Shown: positions 16,305 to 24,357, counted from the first letter of the stretch. The stretch is 24,357 nucleotides of DNA from Aminicenans sp964648465 (GCA_964648465.1 CAZYMU010000037.1:1-24357), one strand, 5' to 3'. The notes: generated from the letters alone by a model not told the origin. Numbers and translations are program-made.

Positions 16305-16994
16305 ATGATAAAAACAAAACATCTGAAAAAAATTTACACAACTGAAGAAGTAGAAACAACCGCCTTGAATAGTATCAATCTTGAAGTAAAAGAAGGAGAA
16401 TATGTTGCTATTATGGGACCTTCTGGTTGCGGTAAATCAACTTTGTTAAATGTTCTGGGAATGATCGATCAACCTACTAGCGGTGAGTATAATTTTTTGG
16501 GAGAAGAAATATCAAAATATTCTGAGAGACAGCGTGCAGGTATTCGTAAAAATAACATCGGGTTTGTTTTCCAGAGCTTTAATCTTATTGATGAATTGAC
16601 TGTTTATGAAAACGTTGAACTTCCTCTTTTATACCTTGGTTATTCGTCTTCGGAACGAAAAAAAAGAGTCATGGAGGCTCTTGAACAGATGGTGATGGTA
16701 CCACGCAAAAATCACTTTCCTCAACAGCTTTCTGGTGGGCAGCAGCAGCGTGTAGCAGTAGCAAGAGCAGTTGTTGGACATCCAAAATTGATTCTAGCGG
16801 ATGAACCGACAGGAAATCTTGATTCTGCTCATGGTGAAGAAGTAATGAAAATATTGGGAGATTTGCATGAATCAGGGACTACCATTGTAATGGTTACTCA
16901 TTCTCCGGCATATGCTGAATACAGCCACCGCATAATTCATCTCTTTGATGGAAATATTGTTTCTGAAAATATCCAGAAAGAATTTAAGATATAA
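16305..16994 (+). CDS. ABC transporter ATP-binding protein, MacB/LolD type (first)
   Basis: This nucleotide-binding subunit powers a type VII (FtsX/MacB-like) ABC system. In 229 residues: Walker A GPSGCGKST at 38-46, Q-loop in VFQSFNLI, signature LSGGQQQRVAVARA, Walker B LILADEPTGNLD and the switch histidine in MVTHS. The spacing is that of LolD, MacB and FtsE ATPases. The start has AAGGAG upstream. It lies 44 bases after the adaptor gene. The usual FtsX-type permease is not fused to it nor encoded next to it. A second very similar ATPase follows after 85 bases. Confidence 0.92.
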   Translation: MIKTKHLKKIYTTEEVETTALNSINLEVKEGEYVAIMGPSGCGKSTLLNVLGMIDQPTSGEYNFLGEEISKYSERQRAGIRKNNIGFVFQSFNLIDELTVYENVELPLLYLGYSSSERKKRVMEALEQMVMVPRKNHFPQQLSGGQQQRVAVARAVVGHPKLILADEPTGNLDSAHGEEVMKILGDLHESGTTIVMVTHSPAYAEYSHRIIHLFDGNIVSENIQKEFKI

Positions 16995-17040
16995 ATACAA
17001 AGCGCAAAAAGCATAGCGCAGGACCCTAATATGAAATAAG

Positions 17041-17067
17041 AAAAACGCATTGCTCTGTGCGATTTTT
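17041..17067 (+). other. Intercistronic terminator-like hairpin between the two ATPase genes
   Basis: AAAAACGCA (17041-17049) can pair with TGCG-A-TTTTT (17058-17067), a nine-pair stem with one bulged base and an eight-base loop. The ribosome site GAGGTGA of the second ATPase gene starts right after it, at 17068. It may lower or tune expression of the downstream genes, or be a processing site. Confidence 0.35.
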
Positions 17068-17079
17068 GAGGTGACGAAT

Positions 17080-17742
17080 ATGATCAGTTTAAAAAATATT
17101 ACAAAATATTATTCGACTGGTTTTGTAAAAACTTTTGTTCTGAGAAATATAAACCTGGATGTTGAGGAAGGCGAGTTTCTAACCATAATGGGGCCATCCG
17201 GAGCAGGAAAGTCCACACTGCTTTATATCCTCGGGATGCTGGACATACCTTCCAGCGGTGAATATTATTTCTTAGAACAAAAAGTTCACCGCTTAAACGA
17301 AAAAAGACTTTCAGAACTTCACAAAAACTTCATTGGATTCGTTTTCCAGAGTTATCATCTAATCGATGACCTTACTGTCTACGAAAATCTTGAAACTCCG
17401 CTCTTGTATAAAAAAATAAAGGGTTCTGAACGCAAAGGCAGAGTTTGCGACATGCTTGACAGGTTTCATATAGTTGCCAAGAAAAATCTGTTTCCTAATC
17501 AATTGTCTGGGGGGCAGCAGCAGAAAGTAGCAGTTGCGAGGGCAGTTATCACTGAACCAAAACTAATTCTGGCGGATGAGCCAACAGGTAATTTGAACAC
17601 AAAAGAAGGTAAAGAAATTATGGAGCTGTTTAAGGAATTGAATAAGAGTGGGACAACGATTCTTCAGGTTACTCATTCTGAAAAGAATGCATCTTATGGT
17701 CAAAGAATTATTAATCTGCTGGATGGATGGATTGTTGACTAA
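17080..17742 (+). CDS. ABC transporter ATP-binding protein, MacB/LolD type (second)
   Basis: The 220 residues form a complete ATPase: Walker A GPSGAGKST at 38-46, Q-loop VFQSYHLIDDLTVYENLETPL, signature LSGGQQQKVAVARA, Walker B LILADEPTGNLN and VTHS. It is clearly related to the first ATPase, so the pair arose by duplication or the two form a heterodimer. I use the ATG at 17080, placed behind GAGGTGA and giving the same beginning as the first ATPase; the frame is open back to a TTG at 17050. Walker B ends in NLN where the first has NLD. The outer-membrane channel gene follows after 14 bases. Confidence 0.92.
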   Translation: MISLKNITKYYSTGFVKTFVLRNINLDVEEGEFLTIMGPSGAGKSTLLYILGMLDIPSSGEYYFLEQKVHRLNEKRLSELHKNFIGFVFQSYHLIDDLTVYENLETPLLYKKIKGSERKGRVCDMLDRFHIVAKKNLFPNQLSGGQQQKVAVARAVITEPKLILADEPTGNLNTKEGKEIMELFKELNKSGTTILQVTHSEKNASYGQRIINLLDGWIVD

Positions 17743-17756
17743 ACAGGAGGTTTGAA

Positions 17757-19316
17757 ATGCCTAAGATTAAAAAAATATTTCTGATATTAACTGGAATTTT
17801 TTTTATCTCCGGGCTATGGGCTCAAGAAATAGAAAAACAGCTTTCTCTTGAGGACTGCATATTAAGTGCCTTGGAGAATAATCTTGGTGTTGCTGTTGAG
17901 ATTCTAAACCCGGAACTTACTAATATTTCAGTTTCACTTGCACAGGAAAAATTCCTGCCACAGTTTTCTATTGGCTTAGGAAGGCAAAACACTAATTCTG
18001 CATCTTTTTCGTGGATTGAAGCTACAGATAAAGTGACTTCAGATTATAACGATTATTCCGCCGAATTTACTCAAGCCATTCCTACAGGAGGAAGCTTTTC
18101 GGTCTCTTTCTACTCATATAAAAGCGATACTAATACGAAATTTCAGATGATCAATCCACGTTATGGAAGCAGTCTTACTTTCAATTTTTCTCAGCCTCTT
18201 CTTAAAAATTTTGGATTCAAGGCCAGCCGGAAAGAAATCATAATAGCTAAAAACAACATGGATATTTCAGAGATCAAATTTAAAAGTGTTCTTATGGATA
18301 CGATATACAATGTGGAAAAAGCATACTGGGACCTTGTTTACAGCATTGAAAACCTGAAGGTCAAGAAAAATTCTTTAAAGCTGGCACAGGATTTACTGGT
18401 AAAAAATAAAAGAGAAGTTGAAGTAGGAACACTAGCCCCTATAGAAATCCTGAGTGCTCAAGCAGAAGTAGCAACGAGGGAAGCTGATATTCTTCAGGCT
18501 GAAACTCTTGTAAGGAATAACGAGGACAGCTTAAGAACATTAATCAATCTCATGGCTGAAGAAGATGGAGTAAAAATTATCCCTGCAGAGAAACCAGCTT
18601 ATGAAGAAAGAGAAGTCGGACTTAAAGAATCGCTAGTAACGGGCATGGAAAATAGGCCTGATTTGCAGCAGATAAGACTCGATTTAAAGAATAAAAATAT
18701 TGACTTAAACTATGCAAAAAATCAACTTCTTCCCGATTTAAGCTTGAATGCTTCTTACTGGAGCCCAGGGATATCAGGGAGCCAGATTTTATATAAAAAT
18801 AACGATCCTTTTTCTGGAGAAATAATCGGCTTGGTTCCAGGAGGGGCTTCAAACGCATTAAAAGATGCTTTTGGATTTAAATATAAAAATTGGTATGTTG
18901 GCGTTACACTTTCTATCCCATTTAATTCAATATTTTCAAGAGCAGCATATGCACAAGCAAGAGTTAACCTGGAGAAGTCGTTGTTGAATCTTAAGAATCA
19001 GGAGCAGCAGGCTTTTCTCGAAATAAGAAATGCTGTCCGGGGTGTACAATCGAATTATAAGAGGGTTTATGCTTATAAGGCAGCTAGAGAGCTGGCAGAG
19101 AAAAAGTTGGAAGCTGAAGAGAAAAAATTAAAGGTTGGCTTAACAACAAACTATATGGTTCTTCAGTACCAGAGAGATCTGGCAGATGCCAAAGGGAATG
19201 AACTTAAGGCTGTTGTTGATTACAACCTTTCAATGGCAGCATTGGACAAGTCGTTAGGAATTAGTTTGAAAAATAATAATATTAAACTTTCAGATATTAC
19301 AAGAAAAACATACTAG
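17757..19316 (+). CDS. TolC-like outer-membrane efflux protein
   Basis: This trimeric channel forms the outer-membrane exit duct of the exporter. In 519 residues: a signal peptide ending in SGLWAQ at about 23, then two TolC-type repeats. The repeats are seen from the alternation of a long helix, such as the KNSLKLAQDLL segment, and outer-membrane strands rich in Ser/Tyr (SFSVSFYSYKSDT). Family signatures AEVATREADILQAETLVRNNEDSL and the late NLSMAALDKSLG are as in the efflux family. The start has AGGAGG at 17745-17750. It closes the operon that begins at the adaptor gene. Confidence 0.9.
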   Translation: MPKIKKIFLILTGIFFISGLWAQEIEKQLSLEDCILSALENNLGVAVEILNPELTNISVSLAQEKFLPQFSIGLGRQNTNSASFSWIEATDKVTSDYNDYSAEFTQAIPTGGSFSVSFYSYKSDTNTKFQMINPRYGSSLTFNFSQPLLKNFGFKASRKEIIIAKNNMDISEIKFKSVLMDTIYNVEKAYWDLVYSIENLKVKKNSLKLAQDLLVKNKREVEVGTLAPIEILSAQAEVATREADILQAETLVRNNEDSLRTLINLMAEEDGVKIIPAEKPAYEEREVGLKESLVTGMENRPDLQQIRLDLKNKNIDLNYAKNQLLPDLSLNASYWSPGISGSQILYKNNDPFSGEIIGLVPGGASNALKDAFGFKYKNWYVGVTLSIPFNSIFSRAAYAQARVNLEKSLLNLKNQEQQAFLEIRNAVRGVQSNYKRVYAYKAARELAEKKLEAEEKKLKVGLTTNYMVLQYQRDLADAKGNELKAVVDYNLSMAALDKSLGISLKNNNIKLSDITRKTY

Positions 19317-19456
19317 CCTGATTTATTCACATAAAAGAAAAATTTCGTTCAGCCTCAGTGGACTGTTTATTACATACTGATTTTTTAATATGATTTAAGT
19401 TTTTGTACTTGCTGTAATTTAGACTTGTTTTTATTCCTGATTTCAATAAATTTTCT

Positions 19457-19485
19457 TTGATATATAGTTTCAGGTGGCTTATAAT
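19457..19485 (+). promoter_or_regulatory. Strong sigma-70 promoter for tldD
   Basis: TTGATA (19457-19462) is followed after exactly 17 bases by TATAAT (19480-19485). The start of transcription should lie near 19492, about 23 bases before the ATG at 19515, leaving room for the ribosome site AAGGGG. Between the TolC-like gene and this promoter (19317-19456) I see no clear terminator. Confidence 0.7.
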
Positions 19486-19514
19486 TTAAAAAAAATGTTT
19501 ATAAGGGGTAAATC

Positions 19515-21053
19515 ATGAAATTTAAAACTTACTTTGTCGGGGATATACCTCGTCGCAAATTTCTCCAGTTGAGTCTGAAAGGAGGGATAGTTGTTGCAAC
19601 CGCTCCTTCTATTCTGAGTCAACTTATTTCATGTAAAAGTCAACTTCCAGTTGGTGCAAATTTAAAGCTGGATAATCAGGTTTTAAACAGGATAATTCAA
19701 AAAGCCTTAGAAAAAGGAGGTGAGTTTGCTGATGTGTATATTGAGAACAGGATCTCGCGAAGAATACTGATGGAAGAGTCCAAATTTAAAAGTGCTGTTT
19801 TTGGGATAAGCCATGGAGCAGGAGTAAGAGTTATATCTGGAGACAAAACTGGATTTGCATATTCGGATGATATCACAGAAGAAAAACTTTTAAGAGCCGC
19901 AGAAGTGGCATCATATGTGGCAAGAGGATCAGAAGTCGTTGGCCCGGTCGATATCCATGAAGGAGAAAAAGACTCCTTTATTACGGTTAAGATTCCTCTT
20001 GGAGAAGTTGCAGATGAAAAACGTATTGAATTAATGAAGAGAGCTAACCAGGCTGCCTTAGATTATGACTCACGGATAAAGATGGCTTCCATAAGTTATT
20101 ATGATGAAGTACGGGAACGAACGATTGCCAACAGCGAAGGCCTTTTGCTTAGTGATGAACTGCCTTTGTTGTTTTTTATTGTTCAGACACTGGGTGTAGG
20201 AAATAACACAAGACATATGGGGCGAGAAAGGCTGAGTAAACATTCAGGATTTGAGATGTTTGAAAAAGTCACTCCAGAAGAGGTCGCACGGACATGCGCA
20301 CGAGAGTCTATTGCTATGCTTGATGCAAAGGAATGCCCTGCTGGCAAAATGGATATTGTTATGCAGAATGGATGGGGTGGTGTTCTTGTACATGAGGCTG
20401 TCGGGCATCCTTTAGAAGCTGACAATATTGCCAAGCAGATCGGCGTGTTTACCGGAAAACTTGGACAGAAAGTTGCAAGCGATGTATTTACTATGGTTGA
20501 TGATGGAAGCTTGCCTAATTTCAGAGGAACAACCAATTTTGATGATGAAGGCACTCAGATGAAGAGAAATGTTCTTATAAAAGATGGAGTTCTTGAAAAA
20601 TACATGACAGACATACTATCAGCCAAACAATTAAAAATGGAAAGAACCGGAAACGGCCGCAGGGAAAGTTTCCGTTATATACCTATCCCACGAATGACAA
20701 ACACTTTCATTGAGAGAGGAAAAGATAAGCCTGAAGATATAATTGCTTCAACAAAGAGCGGCATTTATGTACAGAGCCTTAGCGGAGGAAGCGTTAATCC
20801 CACAACAGGAGTATTTAATTTCACATGTCGTGAAGTTTACCTTATTGAAAACGGAAAGAAAACGACTCCAGTCAAAGGTGCAACATTGATCGGGAACTGC
20901 CTGGATATTATTTCAAACATTGATGCAGTCGGTGATGACCTGGCTTTTGGTCCAGGAATCTGCGGAAAAGGACAGGAAGCAGAGGTTTCGGCAGGCCAGC
21001 CTACAGTCAGAATCCGGGGGATCAATGTAGGCGGAAGCAGAGCAAGAAGGTAA
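19515..21053 (+). CDS. tldD: TldD metalloprotease with Tat lipoprotein signal
   Basis: TldD is the catalytic subunit of the TldD/TldE peptidase, which cuts unfolded small proteins and peptides; in E. coli it is known from microcin B17 maturation and CcdA breakdown. In 512 residues: a twin-arginine motif PRRKFLQLS at 12-20, a hydrophobic stretch, and a lipobox LISC with C40, so the protein is predicted as a Tat-exported lipoprotein. The zinc site HEAVGH is at 293-298 and the third ligand C483 lies in GICGKGQEAEVSAGQP, as in E. coli TldD. The N-terminal extension is the unusual part, since ordinary TldD is cytoplasmic. TldE follows after 21 bases. Confidence 0.93.
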   Translation: MKFKTYFVGDIPRRKFLQLSLKGGIVVATAPSILSQLISCKSQLPVGANLKLDNQVLNRIIQKALEKGGEFADVYIENRISRRILMEESKFKSAVFGISHGAGVRVISGDKTGFAYSDDITEEKLLRAAEVASYVARGSEVVGPVDIHEGEKDSFITVKIPLGEVADEKRIELMKRANQAALDYDSRIKMASISYYDEVRERTIANSEGLLLSDELPLLFFIVQTLGVGNNTRHMGRERLSKHSGFEMFEKVTPEEVARTCARESIAMLDAKECPAGKMDIVMQNGWGGVLVHEAVGHPLEADNIAKQIGVFTGKLGQKVASDVFTMVDDGSLPNFRGTTNFDDEGTQMKRNVLIKDGVLEKYMTDILSAKQLKMERTGNGRRESFRYIPIPRMTNTFIERGKDKPEDIIASTKSGIYVQSLSGGSVNPTTGVFNFTCREVYLIENGKKTTPVKGATLIGNCLDIISNIDAVGDDLAFGPGICGKGQEAEVSAGQPTVRIRGINVGGSRARR

Positions 21054-21074
21054 GATATAAAAAAGGAGTTAATC

Positions 21075-22409
21075 ATGGAATATAAAAAATTATCAGAACA
21101 GCTTGTTAATAAATCTTTAAAGAAAGGCGCTGATGAAGCTGAGGTTTACATTGAATCAGGCCGCAATCTCAGCATCGAAGTACGGAATGGGGAAGTGGAG
21201 ACCATCCAGGAAGCTGCCTCACACGGCGTCGGTTTTAGAGTTTTTGTCAAAGGAAAGATGGCATTTTCCAGTTGTAATGATTTCTCGGATTCAGCTTTAG
21301 AAAATACCATTGAAAGCGCTATCAGGTTTGCCAGGAATATGACTCAGGATGAAAATAATGTTCTTCCTGAGGATTTGGGTATTACACCGGTGGAAAATCT
21401 TTATGACCCAAATATAGCCCAGATCTCAATGGACAAGAAAATTGAGATGGCAAAAAAAGTCGAAAAACTTGCAATGAAAGACATTCGCATAACTAAGAGT
21501 GCTGGAGCCGGATATTCAGAGGGAGAAGGAGAAGTCTTCCTTGCTAATTCAAGAGGACTTTTAAAAAATACTAAAATATCTGCTTGCTCATTCGGTGTCT
21601 ATGTTGTAGCTGAAAAAGGAGATCAGAAATCCTCAGGAGGTGAATACTGTTCGAGGCGGAATTTTAAAGATCTAAAATCTCCTGAAGAAATTGCTGAAAA
21701 AGCAGCACGAAAGGCCTATGAAATGCTTGACCCACAGATGGTCAAAACACAAAAAACTGAAGTCATCTTTGACACCGATGTAGCAAGGGCGATTTTAGGC
21801 GGAATCTTAGCTGCGGTTAACGGTGAACGCGTTCTTCAAGGAGCAAGCTTTCTTAGGCAAAAAATGGACCAGAAAATAGCTTCAGAATTGGTAACAATTA
21901 TTGATGATGGAACTATGCCAAAAGGGATGGGAAGCCGGCCTTTTGACGGAGAGGGAGTTCCAACACAGAAGAGGATAATCATAGATAAAGGAGTACTGAA
22001 AGGTTTTATGTACAATACTATTGTTGCAAAAAGAGCTGGGATTAAAAGTACTGGTAATGCTTCCCGTAGAAGTTATACAAACATTCCCGGAATAGGCGCA
22101 CATAATTTTTATATGGCAGCTGGCAAGAATTCTCCTGAGGAGATCATACGTGCGACAAAAAAGGGATTGTTATTAAAAGGTGTGACAGGGTATGGAATAA
22201 ATCCTGTAAACGGAAATTTCAGCGGAGGAGCTTCTGGTTTCTGGATCGAGAACGGAAAAACCGCTTTTCCGGTAAAAGGACTGACAATAGCAGGCAGAGC
22301 AGATGAGATGCTGAATGGAATAGATATGGTTGGAAGCGATCTGGATTTGAATAGAAGCTTCACTGCACCCACATTTCGTATAAAAATTATGCAGATTGGT
22401 GGAATCTGA
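21075..22409 (+). CDS. pmbA: TldE/PmbA subunit of the TldD/TldE peptidase
   Basis: This is the non-catalytic partner of TldD in a heterodimeric peptidase. The 444 residues match the family: the start MEYKKLSEQLVNKSLKKGAD, ARAILGGILAAVNGERVLQGASFL near 236-259 with no HEXXXH motif, and the end GGASGFWIENGKTAFPVKG followed by RADEMLNGIDMVGSDL. The missing zinc motif is normal for TldE. Unlike TldD it has no signal peptide or Tat motif. The start follows AAGGAG at 21063-21068. It is coupled with TldD in one operon. The TGA stop at 22407 is the first base triplet of an inverted copy of a dispersed repeat. Confidence 0.92.
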   Translation: MEYKKLSEQLVNKSLKKGADEAEVYIESGRNLSIEVRNGEVETIQEAASHGVGFRVFVKGKMAFSSCNDFSDSALENTIESAIRFARNMTQDENNVLPEDLGITPVENLYDPNIAQISMDKKIEMAKKVEKLAMKDIRITKSAGAGYSEGEGEVFLANSRGLLKNTKISACSFGVYVVAEKGDQKSSGGEYCSRRNFKDLKSPEEIAEKAARKAYEMLDPQMVKTQKTEVIFDTDVARAILGGILAAVNGERVLQGASFLRQKMDQKIASELVTIIDDGTMPKGMGSRPFDGEGVPTQKRIIIDKGVLKGFMYNTIVAKRAGIKSTGNASRRSYTNIPGIGAHNFYMAAGKNSPEEIIRATKKGLLLKGVTGYGINPVNGNFSGGASGFWIENGKTAFPVKGLTIAGRADEMLNGIDMVGSDLDLNRSFTAPTFRIKIMQIGGI

Positions 22410-22449
22410 ATTATCCACGTACACCTGAATTATTCACAAAAATTTCCGA
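22407..22449 (-). repeat. 43-bp dispersed repeat, inverted copy
   Basis: Its reverse complement matches 183-225 at 37 of 43 positions. It begins exactly at the stop codon of the tldE/pmbA gene and lies in the 77-base gap before the next gene. It also holds an imperfect dyad: GAATTAT at 22408-22414 and ATTATTC near 22429-22435. Confidence 0.75.
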
Positions 22450-22486
22450 TAACACGACTCATGAATAAACCATGGAAGGAGAAATT

Positions 22487-24357
22487 ATGAAAAAATATTT
22501 ATCACTTGCATTTTTAGCTGTTTTTTTGTCTTTCTTTTGTTTTCCCCAAACTGCTGAATCACAGAGTGCTGAGAAGATAGGCAAGTTATTTGAAAAACTC
22601 AAATGGAGAAGCATAGGGCCGGCAAGTATGGGCGGTCGTACAGTTGATATTGATGTTGTAGAAAAGCAACCATGGATAATATATGCAGCCATAGGGCCGA
22701 GTGGTGTATGGAAATCAGAAAATAACGGTATTTCATGGAAGCCGGTTTTCTATAAGGAAAATACTGTTTCTGTGGGGGATATTGCTATTGCCCAATCACA
22801 TCCAAACATAATCTGGGTAGGTACCGGAGAGGCGACTTGCAGAAATAGCGTAACAATAGGAGATGGGATTTATAAATCTATTGATGCAGGAAAAACTTGG
22901 AAAAATATGGGATTAAAGCAGACTCGTCATATCAGCCGGATAATCATTAATCCTGGAGATCCGAACATTGTCTATGTCGCAGCAATGGGACACCTGTGGG
23001 GGCAGAACAAGGAAAGGGGAATATACAAAACTTTAGATGGCGGAAAGACATGGGAAAATATTCTTTTCATCAATGAGAGTACTGGATTTGCTGATTTAGC
23101 CATTGACCCTTCAGACAGTCTGATTCTATATGCTGCAGCTTATGATTATTGCAGATTTCCCTACTTTTTCTATAGTGGCGGCCCTGGAAGCGCTCTGTAT
23201 AAGACCGAAGACGGAGGAAAAACCTGGAATCGTCTTGTAAAAGACCTGCCGGAAGGGACAATGGGAAGGATAGGAATCGATGTTTCAAGGAGTAATCCAA
23301 AAATTGTCTATGCGCTCATTGAAAACAAAGATGGAGGTATCTGGCGCTCAGAAGATAAAGGCAAAACTTGGAAAAGAACATGTGATAAGAAGACTTTTGA
23401 TCAGGTAAATTTTCGGCCCTTTTATTACAGTCAAATCCGCGTCGATCCTAGTGACGATAAAGTTATATATGTTTTCTCTGGAGGATCCTATGTTTCTAAA
23501 GATATGGGAAAGAAATTTAAAGCCATTTCAGGAACAACCCATCCTGATCACCATGCACTGTGGATAGATCCTTCCAATCCTCTTCACCTGATTGATGGAA
23601 ATGATGGCGGCATAGATATCACATACGACGGAGGCAAAACCTGGCATGGCATAAGGCATATGGCTCTTGCTGAAGTTTATCAGATAGGTTTTGATATGAG
23701 AAAGCCTTATTATGTTTACTGCGGCCTGCAGGACAACGGGGTTTGGGGCGGGCCAAGTGCAACTTTTGACACTGCAGGTATTACAAATGACGACTGGTTT
23801 ACAGTAGGAGGAGGCGATGGATTTTATGCTCAAGTGGACCCATCAGATCATAATATTATTTATGCCAACTCTCAAATGAATGGGCTCTATATGTATGACA
23901 TGAGAATAGGGCGTAGCAAATCAATAAGGCCTGAGGCTTCGCTGAATGATCCACCTTATCGGTTCAACTGGAATTCACCTATTTATATTTCTCCTCATGA
24001 CCCGAAAACCATATATACAGGCGGAAATTATTTATTCAAGACAACAGATGCAGGCCAGTCATGGAAAATAATGAGTCCTGATTTATCCACCAATGATCCT
24101 GAGAAACTTAAAGATTCCGGAGGCCCTGTTACTCTTGATAACACAGGAGCCGAAATCCATTGTACGATTATCACTATCGCAGAATCACCGGTAAAGAAAG
24201 GAGTCATATGGTGCGGAACCGATGATGGGAATGTTCAGGTTACCAAAGACAATGGGGAAACATGGGAAAATGTCGTAAAAAACATTAAAAAACTGCCTGC
24301 TGACACATGGTGTTCAAGAATAGAAGCTTCTCATTTTGATGCAGGAACAGCCTATGC
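22487..24357 (+). CDS. Secreted sortilin/BNR-like beta-propeller protein, 3' end cut off by the window
   Basis: About 623 codons are present and the frame is open to the right edge; no stop is seen. A signal peptide (KKYLSLAFLAVFLSFFCFPQTAES) is followed by a VPS10/sortilin-like or BNR-repeat propeller. Repeats with the Asp-box-like pattern recur: SENNGISW, SIDAGKTW, TLDGGKTW, TEDGGKTW, SEDKGKTW, TYDGGKTW, TTDAGQSW and TKDNGETW. Family members in this group of bacteria are near 1000 residues and are annotated as glycosyl-hydrolase or sortilin-like secreted proteins without a proven substrate. The start has AAGGAG at 22476-22481. It is on the same strand as tldD-tldE but need not be cotranscribed. 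Confidence 0.85.
   Translation, partial: MKKYLSLAFLAVFLSFFCFPQTAESQSAEKIGKLFEKLKWRSIGPASMGGRTVDIDVVEKQPWIIYAAIGPSGVWKSENNGISWKPVFYKENTVSVGDIAIAQSHPNIIWVGTGEATCRNSVTIGDGIYKSIDAGKTWKNMGLKQTRHISRIIINPGDPNIVYVAAMGHLWGQNKERGIYKTLDGGKTWENILFINESTGFADLAIDPSDSLILYAAAYDYCRFPYFFYSGGPGSALYKTEDGGKTWNRLVKDLPEGTMGRIGIDVSRSNPKIVYALIENKDGGIWRSEDKGKTWKRTCDKKTFDQVNFRPFYYSQIRVDPSDDKVIYVFSGGSYVSKDMGKKFKAISGTTHPDHHALWIDPSNPLHLIDGNDGGIDITYDGGKTWHGIRHMALAEVYQIGFDMRKPYYVYCGLQDNGVWGGPSATFDTAGITNDDWFTVGGGDGFYAQVDPSDHNIIYANSQMNGLYMYDMRIGRSKSIRPEASLNDPPYRFNWNSPIYISPHDPKTIYTGGNYLFKTTDAGQSWKIMSPDLSTNDPEKLKDSGGPVTLDNTGAEIHCTIITIAESPVKKGVIWCGTDDGNVQVTKDNGETWENVVKNIKKLPADTWCSRIEASHFDAGTAY

Noticed and set aside
20183..20554. 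Minus-strand 123-codon frame opposite tldD
   Set aside because: Lies over the zinc-site region of TldD and its Ser/Pro-rich translation has no domain; a shadow frame.
1..24357. CRISPR array, tRNA, rRNA or phage genes
   Set aside because: I found no regularly spaced repeats, no tRNA cloverleaf and no phage or transposase gene in the window.

Overview
The window is AT-rich bacterial DNA. It encodes secreted and lipid-anchored proteins, a TolC-type outer-membrane channel and Tat-exported enzymes, so the cell envelope is Gram-negative (diderm). The mix of genes (sortilin-like propeller protein, Tat-tagged TldD, Gfo/Idh/MocA plus DUF1080, GpgS-like and MGS-like glycosyltransferases, sigma-54 two-component pair beside an ABC exporter) fits an uncultured Acidobacteriota/Aminicenantes-like or Bacteroidota-like heterotroph. 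This placement is inference; there is no rRNA or other marker gene here.

Layout. 1-490 has no gene I can support. It holds a MITE-like or structured-RNA element with inverted ends and a long imperfect hairpin, plus a short repeat that recurs at 446-473 and, inverted, at 22407-22449. 491-1891 is a stand-alone dihydrolipoamide dehydrogenase. 1948-4760 is a divergent pair of glycosyltransferases (GpgS-like on the minus strand, mannosylglycerate-synthase-like on the plus strand), probably making a glycerate-based compatible solute. 4919-7162 is a Tat-exported Gfo/Idh/MocA oxidoreductase followed by a DUF1080 lipoprotein, a likely periplasmic sugar-oxidation/hydrolysis pair. 7213-7431 (minus) looks like the C-terminal remnant of a LolA/RseB-like lipoprotein-sorting protein. 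7476-11899 is a run of M1 metallopeptidase, six-TM membrane protein and beta-CASP metallo-beta-lactamase nuclease.

11914-14629 (minus) is a response regulator of the NtrC type overlapping its histidine kinase. Divergent from it, 15004-19316 encodes a HlyD-like adaptor, two MacB/LolD-type ATPases and a TolC-like channel. A near-perfect sigma-54 promoter (14885-14901), with two dyad sequences upstream, faces the exporter genes, so the two-component pair very probably controls the exporter. No membrane permease gene is present in that operon.

19515-22409 encodes TldD and TldE/PmbA behind a strong sigma-70 promoter. TldD carries a Tat lipoprotein signal and TldE has no signal. 22487 to the right edge is a secreted sortilin/BNR-like beta-propeller protein that runs off the window.

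The most interesting points are the sigma-54-controlled exporter without a permease, the compartment mismatch of TldD and TldE, and the dispersed repeat with its hairpin element.
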